Shown: piece by piece, positions 43,796 through 53,254 of the stretch
How positions within the stretch are numbered: the first letter of the stretch is position 1
Layout: every line of letters starts with the position of its first letter
Assembly: GCA_943787265.1 (NCBI GenBank)
Contig: CALSLT010000007.1
Location: forward strand, 248,001 to 312,000
Reading direction: 5' to 3'
Length of the DNA stretch: 64,000 nt
DNA from: an uncultured Planctomycetaceae bacterium
GTDB taxonomy: Bacteria; Planctomycetota; Planctomycetia; Planctomycetales; Planctomycetaceae
Notes under the pieces: model-generated
Databases searched by the model: none
The model's input: the letters and a program-made list of their open reading frames with translations, nothing else
Told to the model about the DNA's origin: nothing
Made by a program: the position numbers and the translations under genes

Positions 43796-45082
43796 ATGAG
43801 ACGCCGAGTCGTTGTTACAGGCATGGGCTGCATGACGCCCGTCGGGAAGACGCTCGATACGATGTGGGATTCCATGATGGAATGCCGCAGCGGAATCGAC
43901 TGGATTTCCTATTTCGACGCGTCCAAGTTTCCGACGAAGTTCGCTTCACAGGTCAAAGACTTTGACCTGAAGAACTACATCGACAACGCCGAACGCTTCA
44001 AATACGCCGGCCGGAATATCCATTTCGCCATCGGCGCCGCCACCGAGGCGATGAACGATTCGGGTCTTCAGGACATGAAGAATCTCGATCCGTCGACGTT
44101 CGGTGTCTATCTCGGAGCCGGCGAAGGTGCTCAGGACTTCAACCTGTTCATGGGGCTAATCGCTCAGGCCCGCGTGGACGACGAAGTGGATCTCGAAGCG
44201 TTCGCTCGCCTTGGCATGGAGCAGCTTCACGCTGAATCTGAACTTGAGCAGGAACCGAATATGACTGCCGGGCATCTGGCGAGTCTGTTCAACGCTCAAG
44301 GCCCGAACATGAACTGCCTGACAGCCTGTGCGGCATCGAGTCAGGCGATCGGCGAAGCCACTGAGATGATTCGCCGCGGCGACGCAAACGTCATGATCTC
44401 AGGCGGCGCGCACAGCATGATTCACCCGTTCGGTCTGACAGGCTTCAACCTGCTGACCGCACTTTCGACGCACAACGAGAACCCGCAGGAAGCGTCCCGA
44501 CCGTTCGACAAGAATCGCGATGGGTTCGTGCTTGGCGAAGGGGCGGGAATTCTGATTCTTGAAGAGCTCGAACACGCCCAGGCACGTGGAGCAAAAATTT
44601 ACGGTGAACTCGCTGGCTATGGATCAACGGCCGATGCTTACCGCGTGACCGATATTCATCCTGAGGGCCGCGGAGCGACCGCCTGCATCCGCATGGCTTT
44701 GAACGATGCCGGAGTCAATACGGACAGCATTGACTACATCAACGCTCACGGAACCAGCACGAAGGTCAACGATCAGGTCGAGACTCTGGCCTGCAAGCAG
44801 GCACTGGGTGAGTACGCTCAGGGGACGCCGGTTTCCAGCATCAAGAGCATGATGGGGCACCTGATTGCCGCCGCCGGAAGCGTCGAAGCGATCACCTGTC
44901 TGTTGGCAATTAACAGAAATGTGCTTCCTCCGACGATCAACTACGAAACGCCGGATCCGGTTTGCGATCTGGACTACATCGCGAATCAGCCTCGCGAGAC
45001 GCAGGTGACTACTTGCCTTTCGAACAGCTTCGGTTTTGGCGGGCAGAACGTTTCGCTAATCTTCCGTGAGTTTGCCGCCTGA
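43796..45082 (+). CDS. Beta-ketoacyl-ACP synthase (KAS II/FabF-like)
   Basis: A 428-residue condensing enzyme. The ATG at 43796 (MRRRVVVTGMGCMTPVG) has CGAGGA upstream; the frame extends further only through the palindrome. The catalytic triad is C178 (CLTACAASS), H318 (NAHGTSTKVND) and H355 (KSMMGHLIAAAGS), with the FGFGGQN loop near the C terminus. It would extend acyl-ACP with malonyl-ACP. It completes an elongation cycle with FabG and the FabZ-like pair, except that no enoyl reductase is present, so products could stay unsaturated. Confidence 0.93.
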   Translation: MRRRVVVTGMGCMTPVGKTLDTMWDSMMECRSGIDWISYFDASKFPTKFASQVKDFDLKNYIDNAERFKYAGRNIHFAIGAATEAMNDSGLQDMKNLDPSTFGVYLGAGEGAQDFNLFMGLIAQARVDDEVDLEAFARLGMEQLHAESELEQEPNMTAGHLASLFNAQGPNMNCLTACAASSQAIGEATEMIRRGDANVMISGGAHSMIHPFGLTGFNLLTALSTHNENPQEASRPFDKNRDGFVLGEGAGILILEELEHAQARGAKIYGELAGYGSTADAYRVTDIHPEGRGATACIRMALNDAGVNTDSIDYINAHGTSTKVNDQVETLACKQALGEYAQGTPVSSIKSMMGHLIAAAGSVEAITCLLAINRNVLPPTINYETPDPVCDLDYIANQPRETQVTTCLSNSFGFGGQNVSLIFREFAA

Positions 45083-45140
45083 TTGACGGCTGTTTCCAGT
45101 GAAGTAATTTCAGCGAATCTGCACACCCCCGGAGTGGAAC

Positions 45141-46127
45141 GTGGCTTGGATTATCGCCACTTGTCTTGTCGCGATAACGATCATGATGATCGTTATTCAG
45201 CTCGCGATCAGCCGCGCAGTCATGCGTATGCTGGAAAACGCCCCTCCGTTGAATGCAGGCGATTTTGGTGCCGATTCTCGAGCGACGGAACTGAGTTTCG
45301 AAACCGAAGACAGCCTGTCGCTGCAGGCGTGCCACTTTAAGCAGACCGAGCGGCCATCCCGTGGGTTGGTGCTCTTTTGCCACGAACTCGGCGGAAACCG
45401 CTGGTCGGCGATGTCATATTGCGAAGGCCTGTTCGCCGCAGGGTTCGAAATCGTGTCGTTCGATTTTCGAAACCACGGCTCCAGCGACAAGCAGGCCGGC
45501 TACGAACCTCTGCATTGGCTGACCGAGTTCGAAGTGGCTGACGTCCGGGGAGCATTGCAGCTGATCGGGTCACGCGATGAGCTTAACAATCAGCCATTGG
45601 GTATTTTCGGAGTCAGCCGTGGCGGCTCGGCGGCGCTGGCAGCAGCATCGACATCCGAATCGGTAGAATGCGTTGCATGCGAGAGTGCCTACTCGACGCG
45701 TTCAATGATGAGCCTGTTTTCGCAACGCTGGGTTTCGCTATTGGTTCCTCAGTGGATGTCCGGTTGGATTCCGGCGTGGCACGTAGAACTCAGCCTGACA
45801 GGCGGCCGACTTTACAGTCAGTTCAAACGCAAATGCCGCTATGTTCACTTGGAACGAACTCTTGCATCGCTGAAGAACCGTCCTGTATTGCTGATTTCCG
45901 GCAAGCGTGATAACTACGTTCGCCCCGAGATCGCCCAATCCCTGCACGAATCCCTCAGTGGTGAATCGACCGAGCTTTGGATGGTAGAGAAAGCTCGCCA
46001 CAACGGAGCACGGCAGGCCGACCAGGATAGTTACGACTCGCGACTGGTCGACTTCTTCAGCTCGCTGTCCGCTACACAAATCGATGAACCAGCGGCAGAC
46101 AGACCGCAGGTTTCCGAAACCGTGTAG
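45141..46127 (+). CDS. Membrane-anchored alpha/beta hydrolase
   Basis: A 328-residue protein starting at GTG 45141 with GGAG 7-8 bases upstream. An N-terminal helix (WIIATCLVAITIMMIVIQLA) anchors it. The hydrolase core has FCHELGGNRWSAMSYCEGL (oxyanion-hole region) and the nucleophile elbow GVSRGG. Likely acid and base are Asp in GKRDNYV and His in KARHNGA. It is 58 bp behind the ketosynthase and could release or transfer the acyl product as a thioesterase or lipase would. The substrate is inferred from context only. Confidence 0.82.
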   Translation: MAWIIATCLVAITIMMIVIQLAISRAVMRMLENAPPLNAGDFGADSRATELSFETEDSLSLQACHFKQTERPSRGLVLFCHELGGNRWSAMSYCEGLFAAGFEIVSFDFRNHGSSDKQAGYEPLHWLTEFEVADVRGALQLIGSRDELNNQPLGIFGVSRGGSAALAAASTSESVECVACESAYSTRSMMSLFSQRWVSLLVPQWMSGWIPAWHVELSLTGGRLYSQFKRKCRYVHLERTLASLKNRPVLLISGKRDNYVRPEIAQSLHESLSGESTELWMVEKARHNGARQADQDSYDSRLVDFFSSLSATQIDEPAADRPQVSETV

Positions 46128-46315
46128 TAGCGGTTGGCTACCGCCGTGACGTGGCAATTGATTTCCTCAATCGCTGATCGCTTTTGTTGATCAGAGACTG
46201 CTTATCGAATGGCCGACTCTCGGCTGACACAGCGCAGATTTCAGAATCTTCTGATCCGTGTCGGAATACTCCAGTTGAGCGGCGTTCATCGAAGACGTGA
46301 GTCGTATCGCCATTC

Positions 46316-47100
46316 GTGATTCGACCGCCGAGCGGCAGTAAGAAGAGCGTGACAGTGAGCGATCTCTATCAACTATCGGACAACTCAGACGAGCGTTCGC
46401 CACGCCGCCGCAAGAAAGTTCGGCGTAAGGAAAAGGCCGATGACGCACCTGTGGAGCAAGCCCGAAGGGAATCGTTCGTTGCGTTCGGCCAGTCTTTGCA
46501 ACACACCATCAGCGAACTTGCCAGGGAAAGCTCGATCGGCGGGCTTCTGTTTGTGTGCGTTCTGACAACCTCGCTGGCCTTCGATGCAATCTTTCGATTG
46601 CTGGCTTCGTGCCCATGCTGTTCAACGGGCTGACCTATCTGAATTTCGTCGTGCATGAACTCGGACACCTGGCGTGCAGCTTCGTACCGATGTGGCTTCA
46701 TGTGGCTGCTGGCACTCTTGTGCAAGTCGCACTGCCCGCCGGTGCGATCTTCATGTTTCTACGACAGCGTGACGCCGCTGCGTCATGCTTCGCTGCCTAC
46801 TGGCTGGCCATCAGCCTGATGCACACTGCGGACTACATGGCCGACGCCAGGATGATGCAAAGCGACATGACAATGTCTGCTGGTTTCTGGTCGATGACCA
46901 GTGGCCAGCAAGTGAGACCCGACGAGGTCGTCCACGACTGGAATTACTTATTCAAGAGCGTCGGTCTTCTACAGTGGGACCGCTTTGTTGCCGGATGTGT
47001 CCGTCTAATTGCAGGCCTGGTTGCTGCTGGGGCGGTCGCCACCAATGCGTACATGATCTGGGAACGGATCGCCTTCCAACGACAAAAATCAGTTCATTGA
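46316..47100 (+). pseudogene. Membrane protein with HELGH motif, split by a frameshift
   Basis: The first frame (GTG 46316 to stop 46633) encodes a basic N terminus (SPRRRKKVRRKEKADD) and a helix LLFVCVLTTSLAFDAIFRLL. The adjacent frame carries on with GFVPMLFNGLTYLNFVVHEL and GHLACSFVPMW, then further helices to 47100. Loss of one G near 46603-46609 would explain the break. HELGH inside a helix is like the zinc-binding motif of membrane metalloproteases (site-2-protease type), but no second ligand is obvious. If the break is real, an ATG at 46615 could still start a 161-residue protein. Confidence 0.68.
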
Positions 47101-47216
47101 AATACGAATTGATCGTGCGGTGCGCCTTTCGAATTGGCACATCGCATACCATTTGACGAGATCCGGGTCACGGATTTCTTCCACGCAAATTCCACCTGTT
47201 TGAATCTGGAGTCGGC

Positions 47217-47807
47217 ATGCTGAACTCAAGAATTTCATTTGCGATTTGCATTGCAATGCCATTGCTTGCGTGCAGCGGCTGCGGAGACGCGACCGTAAAC
47301 ATCGATGTTGAAGCCTCACCAGAGGTTTCGCAGACGGACAAGTCGGCACGGACCGTTCACTTTGTCACCGAAAGTGGCATCGAACTCGACTGGCCATTCT
47401 ACAAATTAGAAGGCACGGAAACTTTGATCGAGAAACTTGTGCTCGCTGCGGAAGAGTCCAAGGAGTACAGCATCGATTCTACTAAACCGTTACAGATTGG
47501 TTTTCGAGTTCCGATCAGTGTCGGCGTCGAGGATCAGCTTTCCTTCAAGAAGGTTGATCCAGAGGACAAATTCGCCAAGGAAATCGCAGGCAGAATCGTC
47601 GAAATTGACCCATCGAAAAAGTTCCATACGCACGCAGGTTCGAAGACTGGCGCAGCGTTGTTCCTTCTACCTATCGACGGAAAGATCCAATTCAGGCTGG
47701 AGAGCCGCATGGCCGAGCCAATGGAGTTTCTCGTTTACACGGACGTTCTGAACGACAAGCAGAAAGAGATGATGAAGCCTGTCAACGTGCCGATCGGCGG
47801 GAAGTAG
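47217..47807 (+). CDS. Hypothetical lipoprotein
   Basis: A 196-residue exported protein I do not recognise. The signal peptide SFAICIAMPLLACSGCGD offers two lipobox-like cysteines (about 19 and 22). The mature part is a beta-rich domain with VHFVTESGIELDWPFYKLEG and QIGFRVPISVGVEDQLSFKK, of a size common for small planctomycete envelope lipoproteins. It stands 116 bp after the frameshifted membrane gene and converges with the BtpA-family gene. Confidence 0.75.
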   Translation: MLNSRISFAICIAMPLLACSGCGDATVNIDVEASPEVSQTDKSARTVHFVTESGIELDWPFYKLEGTETLIEKLVLAAEESKEYSIDSTKPLQIGFRVPISVGVEDQLSFKKVDPEDKFAKEIAGRIVEIDPSKKFHTHAGSKTGAALFLLPIDGKIQFRLESRMAEPMEFLVYTDVLNDKQKEMMKPVNVPIGGK

Positions 47808-47836
47808 CGTCGAAAATTCATTTCTGAATGAGACTC

Positions 47837-48640
47837 TCAATCTTGCGTCGCTGCCCGGACGATTTCTTTCACTCGATTCTTGTCGACGGGTTGGTGGACG
47901 ATGCCGCCGCGTTTGACGGCTGTGCCGACAATGAATCCGGATGCGTGTTTTGCGTATTTCCTGATTGAATCGGCGGTCGCTCCGCTGCCAATAAAGACGG
48001 GCGTTGTTCCTGCGCCTTCAGCGGCTTCCGCGAGATGCGAACTGTCGACCGAAACTCCCGTTGCGTTGCCGGAAACAATGATGGCATCGGCATGGCCTCG
48101 TTGAATGACATCTTCAATCTCGTCTGCAAACGGTCGCTCAGCCAGCGCGGCAGAATGTTTAACGTCGACGTCCGCCAGGATCGCGACGCTTTCCGCCGAG
48201 AGTTCTTTTCTCAATCGCAACAGATCGTGGGCGATCCCCTGGATAATGCCCTGATCGGTCAGGCGCGCTCCACTTAGAACATTGACGCGGATGAACGAGG
48301 CGTCTGTCGCGGCTGCAATCGCAAGCGCGCTACAGCCATCGTTTCGCAAGACATTCAGCCCGATCTCGGCGTCTGGAAATCGAGATCCGACGTCGTTCGC
48401 AATAGTCGTTAAATGAGCCACGGTGTGAGCGGGAACGGTACCGGGAAAGAAAGGTGTATCGCCGAAATTTTCGATCATCAGATTCGAAATGCCGCCTTCG
48501 AGCAGCGCGTCGGCGTCTCGTAAGACATACTCTCGGATAGCCGAAAATTGTTCTTTGGATTGCGGACTGCCTGGCAGCGGCGGAACGTGCAGCATGCCTA
48601 TCAGAATTGATTGAGTTGAATCGAGGACGGAGTGAGACAT
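47837..48640 (-). CDS. BtpA/SgcQ family protein
   Basis: A 267-residue TIM-barrel protein. The ATG at 48640 (MSHSVLDSTQSILIGMLH) is preferred over an upstream TTG. Family motifs: IGMLHVPPLPGSPQ at the start, LMIENFGDTPFFPG, VNVLSGARLTDQGI, ILADVDVKHSA and a C-terminal phosphate-binding-like GTAVKRGG. BtpA is named for a photosystem I assembly factor in cyanobacteria, but members occur widely in non-phototrophs and in sugar operons (SgcQ). No photosynthesis gene is near. The reaction is unknown. Confidence 0.9.
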   Translation of the reverse strand: MSHSVLDSTQSILIGMLHVPPLPGSPQSKEQFSAIREYVLRDADALLEGGISNLMIENFGDTPFFPGTVPAHTVAHLTTIANDVGSRFPDAEIGLNVLRNDGCSALAIAAATDASFIRVNVLSGARLTDQGIIQGIAHDLLRLRKELSAESVAILADVDVKHSAALAERPFADEIEDVIQRGHADAIIVSGNATGVSVDSSHLAEAAEGAGTTPVFIGSGATADSIRKYAKHASGFIVGTAVKRGGIVHQPVDKNRVKEIVRAATQD

Positions 48641-48816
48641 TGTTGCTCTGAATAAATCGGACAATGTGGAATGGAGCTAACTTGACCATGCGGTGGGCAT
48701 TGGAAGGGCGACCCGCTCGCATCATTGTAGAGTCGTTGTCACCTTGCACCTCAGCAGACAAATCAGGTCCTGCCAAATCCCAGTCACACTGACCTTAAGA
48801 ATAAGCCACGATCACT

Positions 48817-49323
48817 ATGACTGAAGAAATTTTTGACGTCGTTGACAACGCTGATCGGGTGGTGCGGCAGGAACGTCGATCAGTCGTGCATGCGGAAAAC
48901 TTGCTCCACCGAGCCGTCAGTATTTTCGTCCTCAAGCCCGACGGGAGAATGCTGCTGCAGCTACGGTCCGATTCGAAGGATCAGTATCCGGGTTGCTACA
49001 CGTCGTCCGCTTCGGGCCACGTGGATGCCGGGGAAGATTACGAGACGGCTGCGATTCGAGAACTGAGCGAAGAGCTGTCGCTCGATTCACCAATTGAGTA
49101 CCTGGCGAAATTTCCTGCCGGGCCAGACACGGCGTTTGAGTTTTCGGCCCTTTATCAGTTGGTGACAGATACGGAACCCGTGCTCGATCCAGGCGAAATT
49201 GCGGGGGCCGAGTTTCTGACGCTGGAAGAAATCGCTTCGATGATGGAGAGCTCGCCCGAGAAGTTTACGCCGCCGTTTCGCGTCATGTTTCGCTGGTTTT
49301 GCGAGAATCGTTCGCCGAGCTAA
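48817..49323 (+). CDS. NUDIX hydrolase
   Basis: A 168-residue protein with a NUDIX box at 67-89 (GHVDAGEDYETAAIRELSEE). G67, E73, R81, E82, E85 and E86 sit at the metal and phosphate-binding positions; the box Gly near its end is Ser88. The N terminus (EIFDVVDNADRVVRQERRSV) matches the IDI-like/YfcD NUDIX subfamily. It would cleave a nucleoside diphosphate-linked or related substrate; specificity cannot be read. It diverges from the BtpA-family gene. Confidence 0.92.
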   Translation: MTEEIFDVVDNADRVVRQERRSVVHAENLLHRAVSIFVLKPDGRMLLQLRSDSKDQYPGCYTSSASGHVDAGEDYETAAIRELSEELSLDSPIEYLAKFPAGPDTAFEFSALYQLVTDTEPVLDPGEIAGAEFLTLEEIASMMESSPEKFTPPFRVMFRWFCENRSPS

Positions 49324-49348
49324 AGAGCGTATTGCAGGACAACGGCGA

Positions 49349-50554
49349 TCATCGAAGTGGCGACTGAACGGTCAGGCTGGCAAGATCCAGGGACCGGTCA
49401 GTTTCGATGATGGGTGTGCCCATTTCAGCTTCCTTGATCTGTTTCGCGAGTCGCCACAGGCCTGCATGCTTCGGCCATTCCAGCTGTGCTTGGAGGACAA
49501 CCTCTGCAGCCGCTTCGACGTTACCTTGCTTTAAAAGGCAGGAGCCACGTAGCACTTCGAGATCCGCAGTACGAAACTCTCCTTCGGTGACGATGAGATC
49601 CAGGACGCGCGATGCTTCTTTGTGGTCCTCAGTTTTCAACGCGGCTTCAGCCCACGCAAGATGTTCGGAAAGCTGCGGCTTGACTGGCGAGTTCGCCAGT
49701 GATCGTGAAAAGTCGGCCTGAGCTTTTTCAAACGAGCCCTGTCGAAAATGACAGACGGCTCGCTGCCGTCGCCAGACTGGATTTGACGGGTCGTTGCGGA
49801 GAGCGACGTCGTAATAGAACACGGCGGACGACCAGTCTTTTTGTGACTCGTACAGTCTTGCGGCCGTCATTGGCAGAACTTTGTCTTGCGGATTCTGGAG
49901 CAGCGATTCATGCAGAACCTGTTCCGCCTGGTCGGACTTTCCGAGGTCAATCAGCGCTGCGAACAAATCCTGAGCGAACAAAGTGTTTCGAGGCTCCAGT
50001 GCGACGGCATTTTGCAGCGATGCGATCGCGAGTGTTCTGGCGTCGTCGACCGATGTCTGGTCAAAACTATCCGATCCAACAGACGTGTCTGCGGCCGCAG
50101 ATCGAAGTCGAACGGAATTCAACAGTTTTTTTCCACACCGATTGGCCACCATTGCTGAATCTGGACGCAAGGCGATCAGCCGTTTCAGTGCCGCTTGCTG
50201 CAACCGATAGTCGCCGAGTTTCTGACTGACTTCGGCCAGAAGTTCAACAGCCGAAGTATCGGCTGGATGAGTCGCAAGAATCCCGACCAGATGTTTCCGT
50301 GCAGCATTCAGATCACCGGCGTGCATGAGGCTTGCTGCGGTAGCGACCTGTCGTCGATCGTGCATCGAGCTCAGTCGCGAGTTCGCTTCGCGTTGAGGGA
50401 ACGCTGCAGAACCGGACACCGGCGTCGTTGCAAGTTTGGTTGCCAGAGGCGACTGGCACCCGCACACGAACTGGCAAACAGCGATACCAAAGAAAGCGAG
50501 GCAAAAGAGAGACGACACGTTCGCTGTAGCCCGATGTCGATTGCTGAAAGACAT
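49349..50554 (-). CDS. TPR-repeat lipoprotein
   Basis: A 401-residue exported protein. The ATG at 50554 begins a signal peptide with lipobox VCGC (AFFGIAVCQFVCGCQS). Residues about 70-380 contain tetratricopeptide-type repeats: AASLMHAGDLNAARKHLVGI, AEVSQKLGDYRLQQAALKRL, DWSSAVFYYDVALRNDPSNP and KAQADFSRSLANSPVKPQLS. It should act as an envelope scaffold. It follows the large coiled-coil gene by 73 bp in the same direction and is probably co-transcribed with it. Confidence 0.85.
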   Translation of the reverse strand: MSFSNRHRATANVSSLFCLAFFGIAVCQFVCGCQSPLATKLATTPVSGSAAFPQREANSRLSSMHDRRQVATAASLMHAGDLNAARKHLVGILATHPADTSAVELLAEVSQKLGDYRLQQAALKRLIALRPDSAMVANRCGKKLLNSVRLRSAAADTSVGSDSFDQTSVDDARTLAIASLQNAVALEPRNTLFAQDLFAALIDLGKSDQAEQVLHESLLQNPQDKVLPMTAARLYESQKDWSSAVFYYDVALRNDPSNPVWRRQRAVCHFRQGSFEKAQADFSRSLANSPVKPQLSEHLAWAEAALKTEDHKEASRVLDLIVTEGEFRTADLEVLRGSCLLKQGNVEAAAEVVLQAQLEWPKHAGLWRLAKQIKEAEMGTPIIETDRSLDLASLTVQSPLR

Positions 50555-50627
50555 CACGGTTATTCCCAATCTGGTTCTGCGACCAGCAAAGTCTCTCTCA
50601 AGAAAAATCATGCGAGAATGAATCGGA

Positions 50628-52916
50628 CTATCGCACCGAACGACGGTTACCTGGCTTTGTGACGTATCGTCGCTGTGATTTTCGAACTGTCGACTGAGGT
50701 TTTTTAGTTTCGCCTTTCGACTCGTTTACCTGAAAGTCTGCGTTCGTGATGTTGCCTGGTTCTGAGTCGGGCGACTCTGAACGAACTCGGCGGAACCAGT
50801 CGAGAAACGACCTGTCTTCCTTCTTTGGGGCAGGGTCAGCAACATTTGCAGTTTGAGGCACACTCGGTCCGTGCGTTTGCTCGCAAACTTCGCAGTAGTC
50901 GCCATCCTGCTCGTGCTTCGCTCTTTGAATTCTCGACGACGAGTCTCTCGGCAAAGGAGCAACAAATTCGGCATTCGAAGCCGTCAGAACAGACAGATTC
51001 GAAGGAGCGGGTGGCGGCAGAAAAACGGGGTGTTGTTTCACTCGTGTCAGCTTTTTGACGACGGTTTGTTTCTTCTGTTCAGGAGCCGGCAAAACGATCG
51101 GAGCAAGTTGCTTCGTCGTGTTACCGGTTGTTGGACGCGTTGCAGAAGTAACGACACGATCTGCCGATCTGGCGTTTACGTCTCGAAACGTCATGACGAC
51201 GACTCGTTGCATAAGTTGCGTAGAGACTCGTGTCTCGGAAGGACCAGAGACGGGGGTCAGCACTCCGTGAATCGGTACTAGTTTTTCATCCCCAAGCTCT
51301 ATCGATTCTTCGACTGTTCCTTCAACTGCTTCTTCACAAATCACGTAGGTCTGATTGGCCATCGGGGTCAGGTCGAACTGGGGCATCGAATCCAATTCAT
51401 TCCCGCCGCCAGCAACTTCGCTGACGATGTGGAATCGTTGAACTTTATCTTCAGCCGGACCCGCGCTGAGGATCAATCGGTCGCCGGCCTCGAAGCCATG
51501 AACCTCGTTGCAATGCGGGCAGGATGAGCCGATGCTTAGCCGCTCAGTTCCCGCAGACGTAATCGAAGTTTGTTGCCGACCTGCGATGGTTGCTTCAGTC
51601 CGAAGCGAAATCTTCCTTAGTAGCTCGTGCGTGACTGCGTCGTGTGACCAGGGCTGACCATACGCTGTCGTTGAAAGCTCGGGGTTAAGCATTCGAACAC
51701 CCGCCGGTTCGACATCGACCGGACGCGACGCAGCAAGGTGAATCACTGTTGTTTGAACTTCGTACGTGCGAGTTGTGATTTCTTCGATTGCCGGAGCAAC
51801 GGCAGCAATTTGTCTGACACGCGATTCTTCTGGAATCGGCAACTCGACGATCTCTGGAACGCGGTTGAGGCGTGTCGCTCGCGACGGAGCAAGAGTTGAT
51901 TTCAGCGGTGCCCGAATCATGCCTGCGCGTCGCGAAAACTCCGGAAGTGGTGGAAGTATCGCTGGCTCTGGTTCGGCGGGCGGTGCCTGCGGCAGTGTTA
52001 GTTTTGGAATCGCTGACTCAATCGCTGGCTTCGTTTGAGGAATCGAGTGTGACATCGGGCTGACTTTCCAGCCGGTCGATGTGGCCGTCTCAACGGCGCG
52101 TTGCTGCCTGGGTGTCGGGCGCTTGATACTGGCCGACGAGTCGAGGACTCGTGGCTCCTGCCAGGTTGAGTCGTGCTCGGGGGACGGGGAATGGCCTGCG
52201 GCGTGGCTACCAGGTCCCGGCAGCAGAGGATTCAATGCGGCTGGAGGCTGCAGACGTGCTGCATTCACTGCAGCCAGAGCGGACTGCGATTTGGAACGCA
52301 GCTCCGAAAGCTCTGAATGAACATCGTCGAGGCCGCCCTTTAGACTTGCCACCTGAGATGTAATCGTTTTTTTCTGGCTTTCGAGGGCCGACAGAATTCC
52401 GGCTCGCTGTTCAAGCATTTCCCGTTCAAGTCGCTGGCTGTTCTGAGAAACGCCGTTGACCTGTCGATTCAAATCTCGAAGTTCGACTTCGCTGCTGACA
52501 CGCAGATTGCCAATCTCAGTCTGAAGTCGCGTGTCCGAAAGATCGGTCTGATGCTGCACGGCCTGCATTGAGTCAGCCAGTCGAGCGATTTCTGTCTGTG
52601 TCGAACGCTCACGTGTAACTGTGCTGGTTAGCTCGTCCAAGCGTTTCCCGAGACGTTCGAGGTGTTCTTCAAGTGGATCCGGCCCAGCCGGTCGGCTACT
52701 GCGACTCGCGCTTCCCGGTGAACTCGACGATGCAGTACTCGTAGGGTCTCCATGTAACGCCGAATTCGGGTCCGTAGAAGCGATTCTGCTCTCGGGGCTA
52801 CGGAGTTTCGAGAGTCCGAAAGCTGCGACGCAGAGAGTCACAATGATCATCGCCGAAATCGCAGTGACGCGAAGTGCGGTGTCGAGAAATCCTTTTTGCA
52901 CTTGATGCCGCTCCAT
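50628..52916 (-). CDS. Large membrane-anchored coiled-coil protein with two CxxCxxxHG motifs
   Basis: A 762-residue protein if started at the ATG at 52916; a GTG at 52961 would add 15 residues, and neither start has a clear ribosome site. One membrane helix near the N terminus (AISAMIIVTLCVAAFGL) is followed by a Ser/Pro linker and a coiled coil (about 80-225, EEHLERLGKRLDELTSTVTR). After a Pro-rich region comes a beta-rich part (about 370-600). Two similar metal-site-like motifs occur: SCPHCNEVHG (about 480) and YCEVCEQTHG (about 700). I do not recognise the family; parts of the beta-rich region resemble secretin-type repeats, weakly. It shares an apparent operon with a TPR lipoprotein, suggesting an envelope complex. 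Confidence 0.7.
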   Translation of the reverse strand: MERHQVQKGFLDTALRVTAISAMIIVTLCVAAFGLSKLRSPESRIASTDPNSALHGDPTSTASSSSPGSASRSSRPAGPDPLEEHLERLGKRLDELTSTVTRERSTQTEIARLADSMQAVQHQTDLSDTRLQTEIGNLRVSSEVELRDLNRQVNGVSQNSQRLEREMLEQRAGILSALESQKKTITSQVASLKGGLDDVHSELSELRSKSQSALAAVNAARLQPPAALNPLLPGPGSHAAGHSPSPEHDSTWQEPRVLDSSASIKRPTPRQQRAVETATSTGWKVSPMSHSIPQTKPAIESAIPKLTLPQAPPAEPEPAILPPLPEFSRRAGMIRAPLKSTLAPSRATRLNRVPEIVELPIPEESRVRQIAAVAPAIEEITTRTYEVQTTVIHLAASRPVDVEPAGVRMLNPELSTTAYGQPWSHDAVTHELLRKISLRTEATIAGRQQTSITSAGTERLSIGSSCPHCNEVHGFEAGDRLILSAGPAEDKVQRFHIVSEVAGGGNELDSMPQFDLTPMANQTYVICEEAVEGTVEESIELGDEKLVPIHGVLTPVSGPSETRVSTQLMQRVVVMTFRDVNARSADRVVTSATRPTTGNTTKQLAPIVLPAPEQKKQTVVKKLTRVKQHPVFLPPPAPSNLSVLTASNAEFVAPLPRDSSSRIQRAKHEQDGDYCEVCEQTHGPSVPQTANVADPAPKKEDRSFLDWFRRVRSESPDSEPGNITNADFQVNESKGETKKPQSTVRKSQRRYVTKPGNRRSVR

Positions 52917-53254
52917 TTGATGACTATCCGCCGCGAAACCTGTGGACGATTTGATTTCCACTACTCGCCAATCTGTCTACACGAAGTGAGCGCATGGCTC
53001 CCGCGCAGAGTGAACTCATGGAATCATCGACTCGGGCCGGCCGTCAAAATCACCAGAATTGGCATAATCGGCACAGATTGATGCAAGAGCCCTCCTGGAA
53101 CGGTCGAGAATCAACCACGATTCGACTGTAAACGGGGGTGAATCGGCTCAGCGTAGGCCGAAATGCCAGATCATTCGCCAGATTGATCGGCTTTTAGTGT
53201 GGTGGGCAAACAATTGTGTGAGGCCGCAACCACTGAGGTCAGCGCATAAAAAGA
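52917..53254. other. Intergenic region upstream of the coiled-coil operon
   Basis: No gene is supported here. It should hold the promoter of the minus-strand operon. Open frames that cross it lack ribosome sites and overlap the gene at 53655 in another frame. Confidence 0.5.

Noticed and set aside
47837-48640. BtpA as a sign of photosynthesis
   Set aside because: The family is common in non-phototrophs and no photosystem or pigment gene is in the window.
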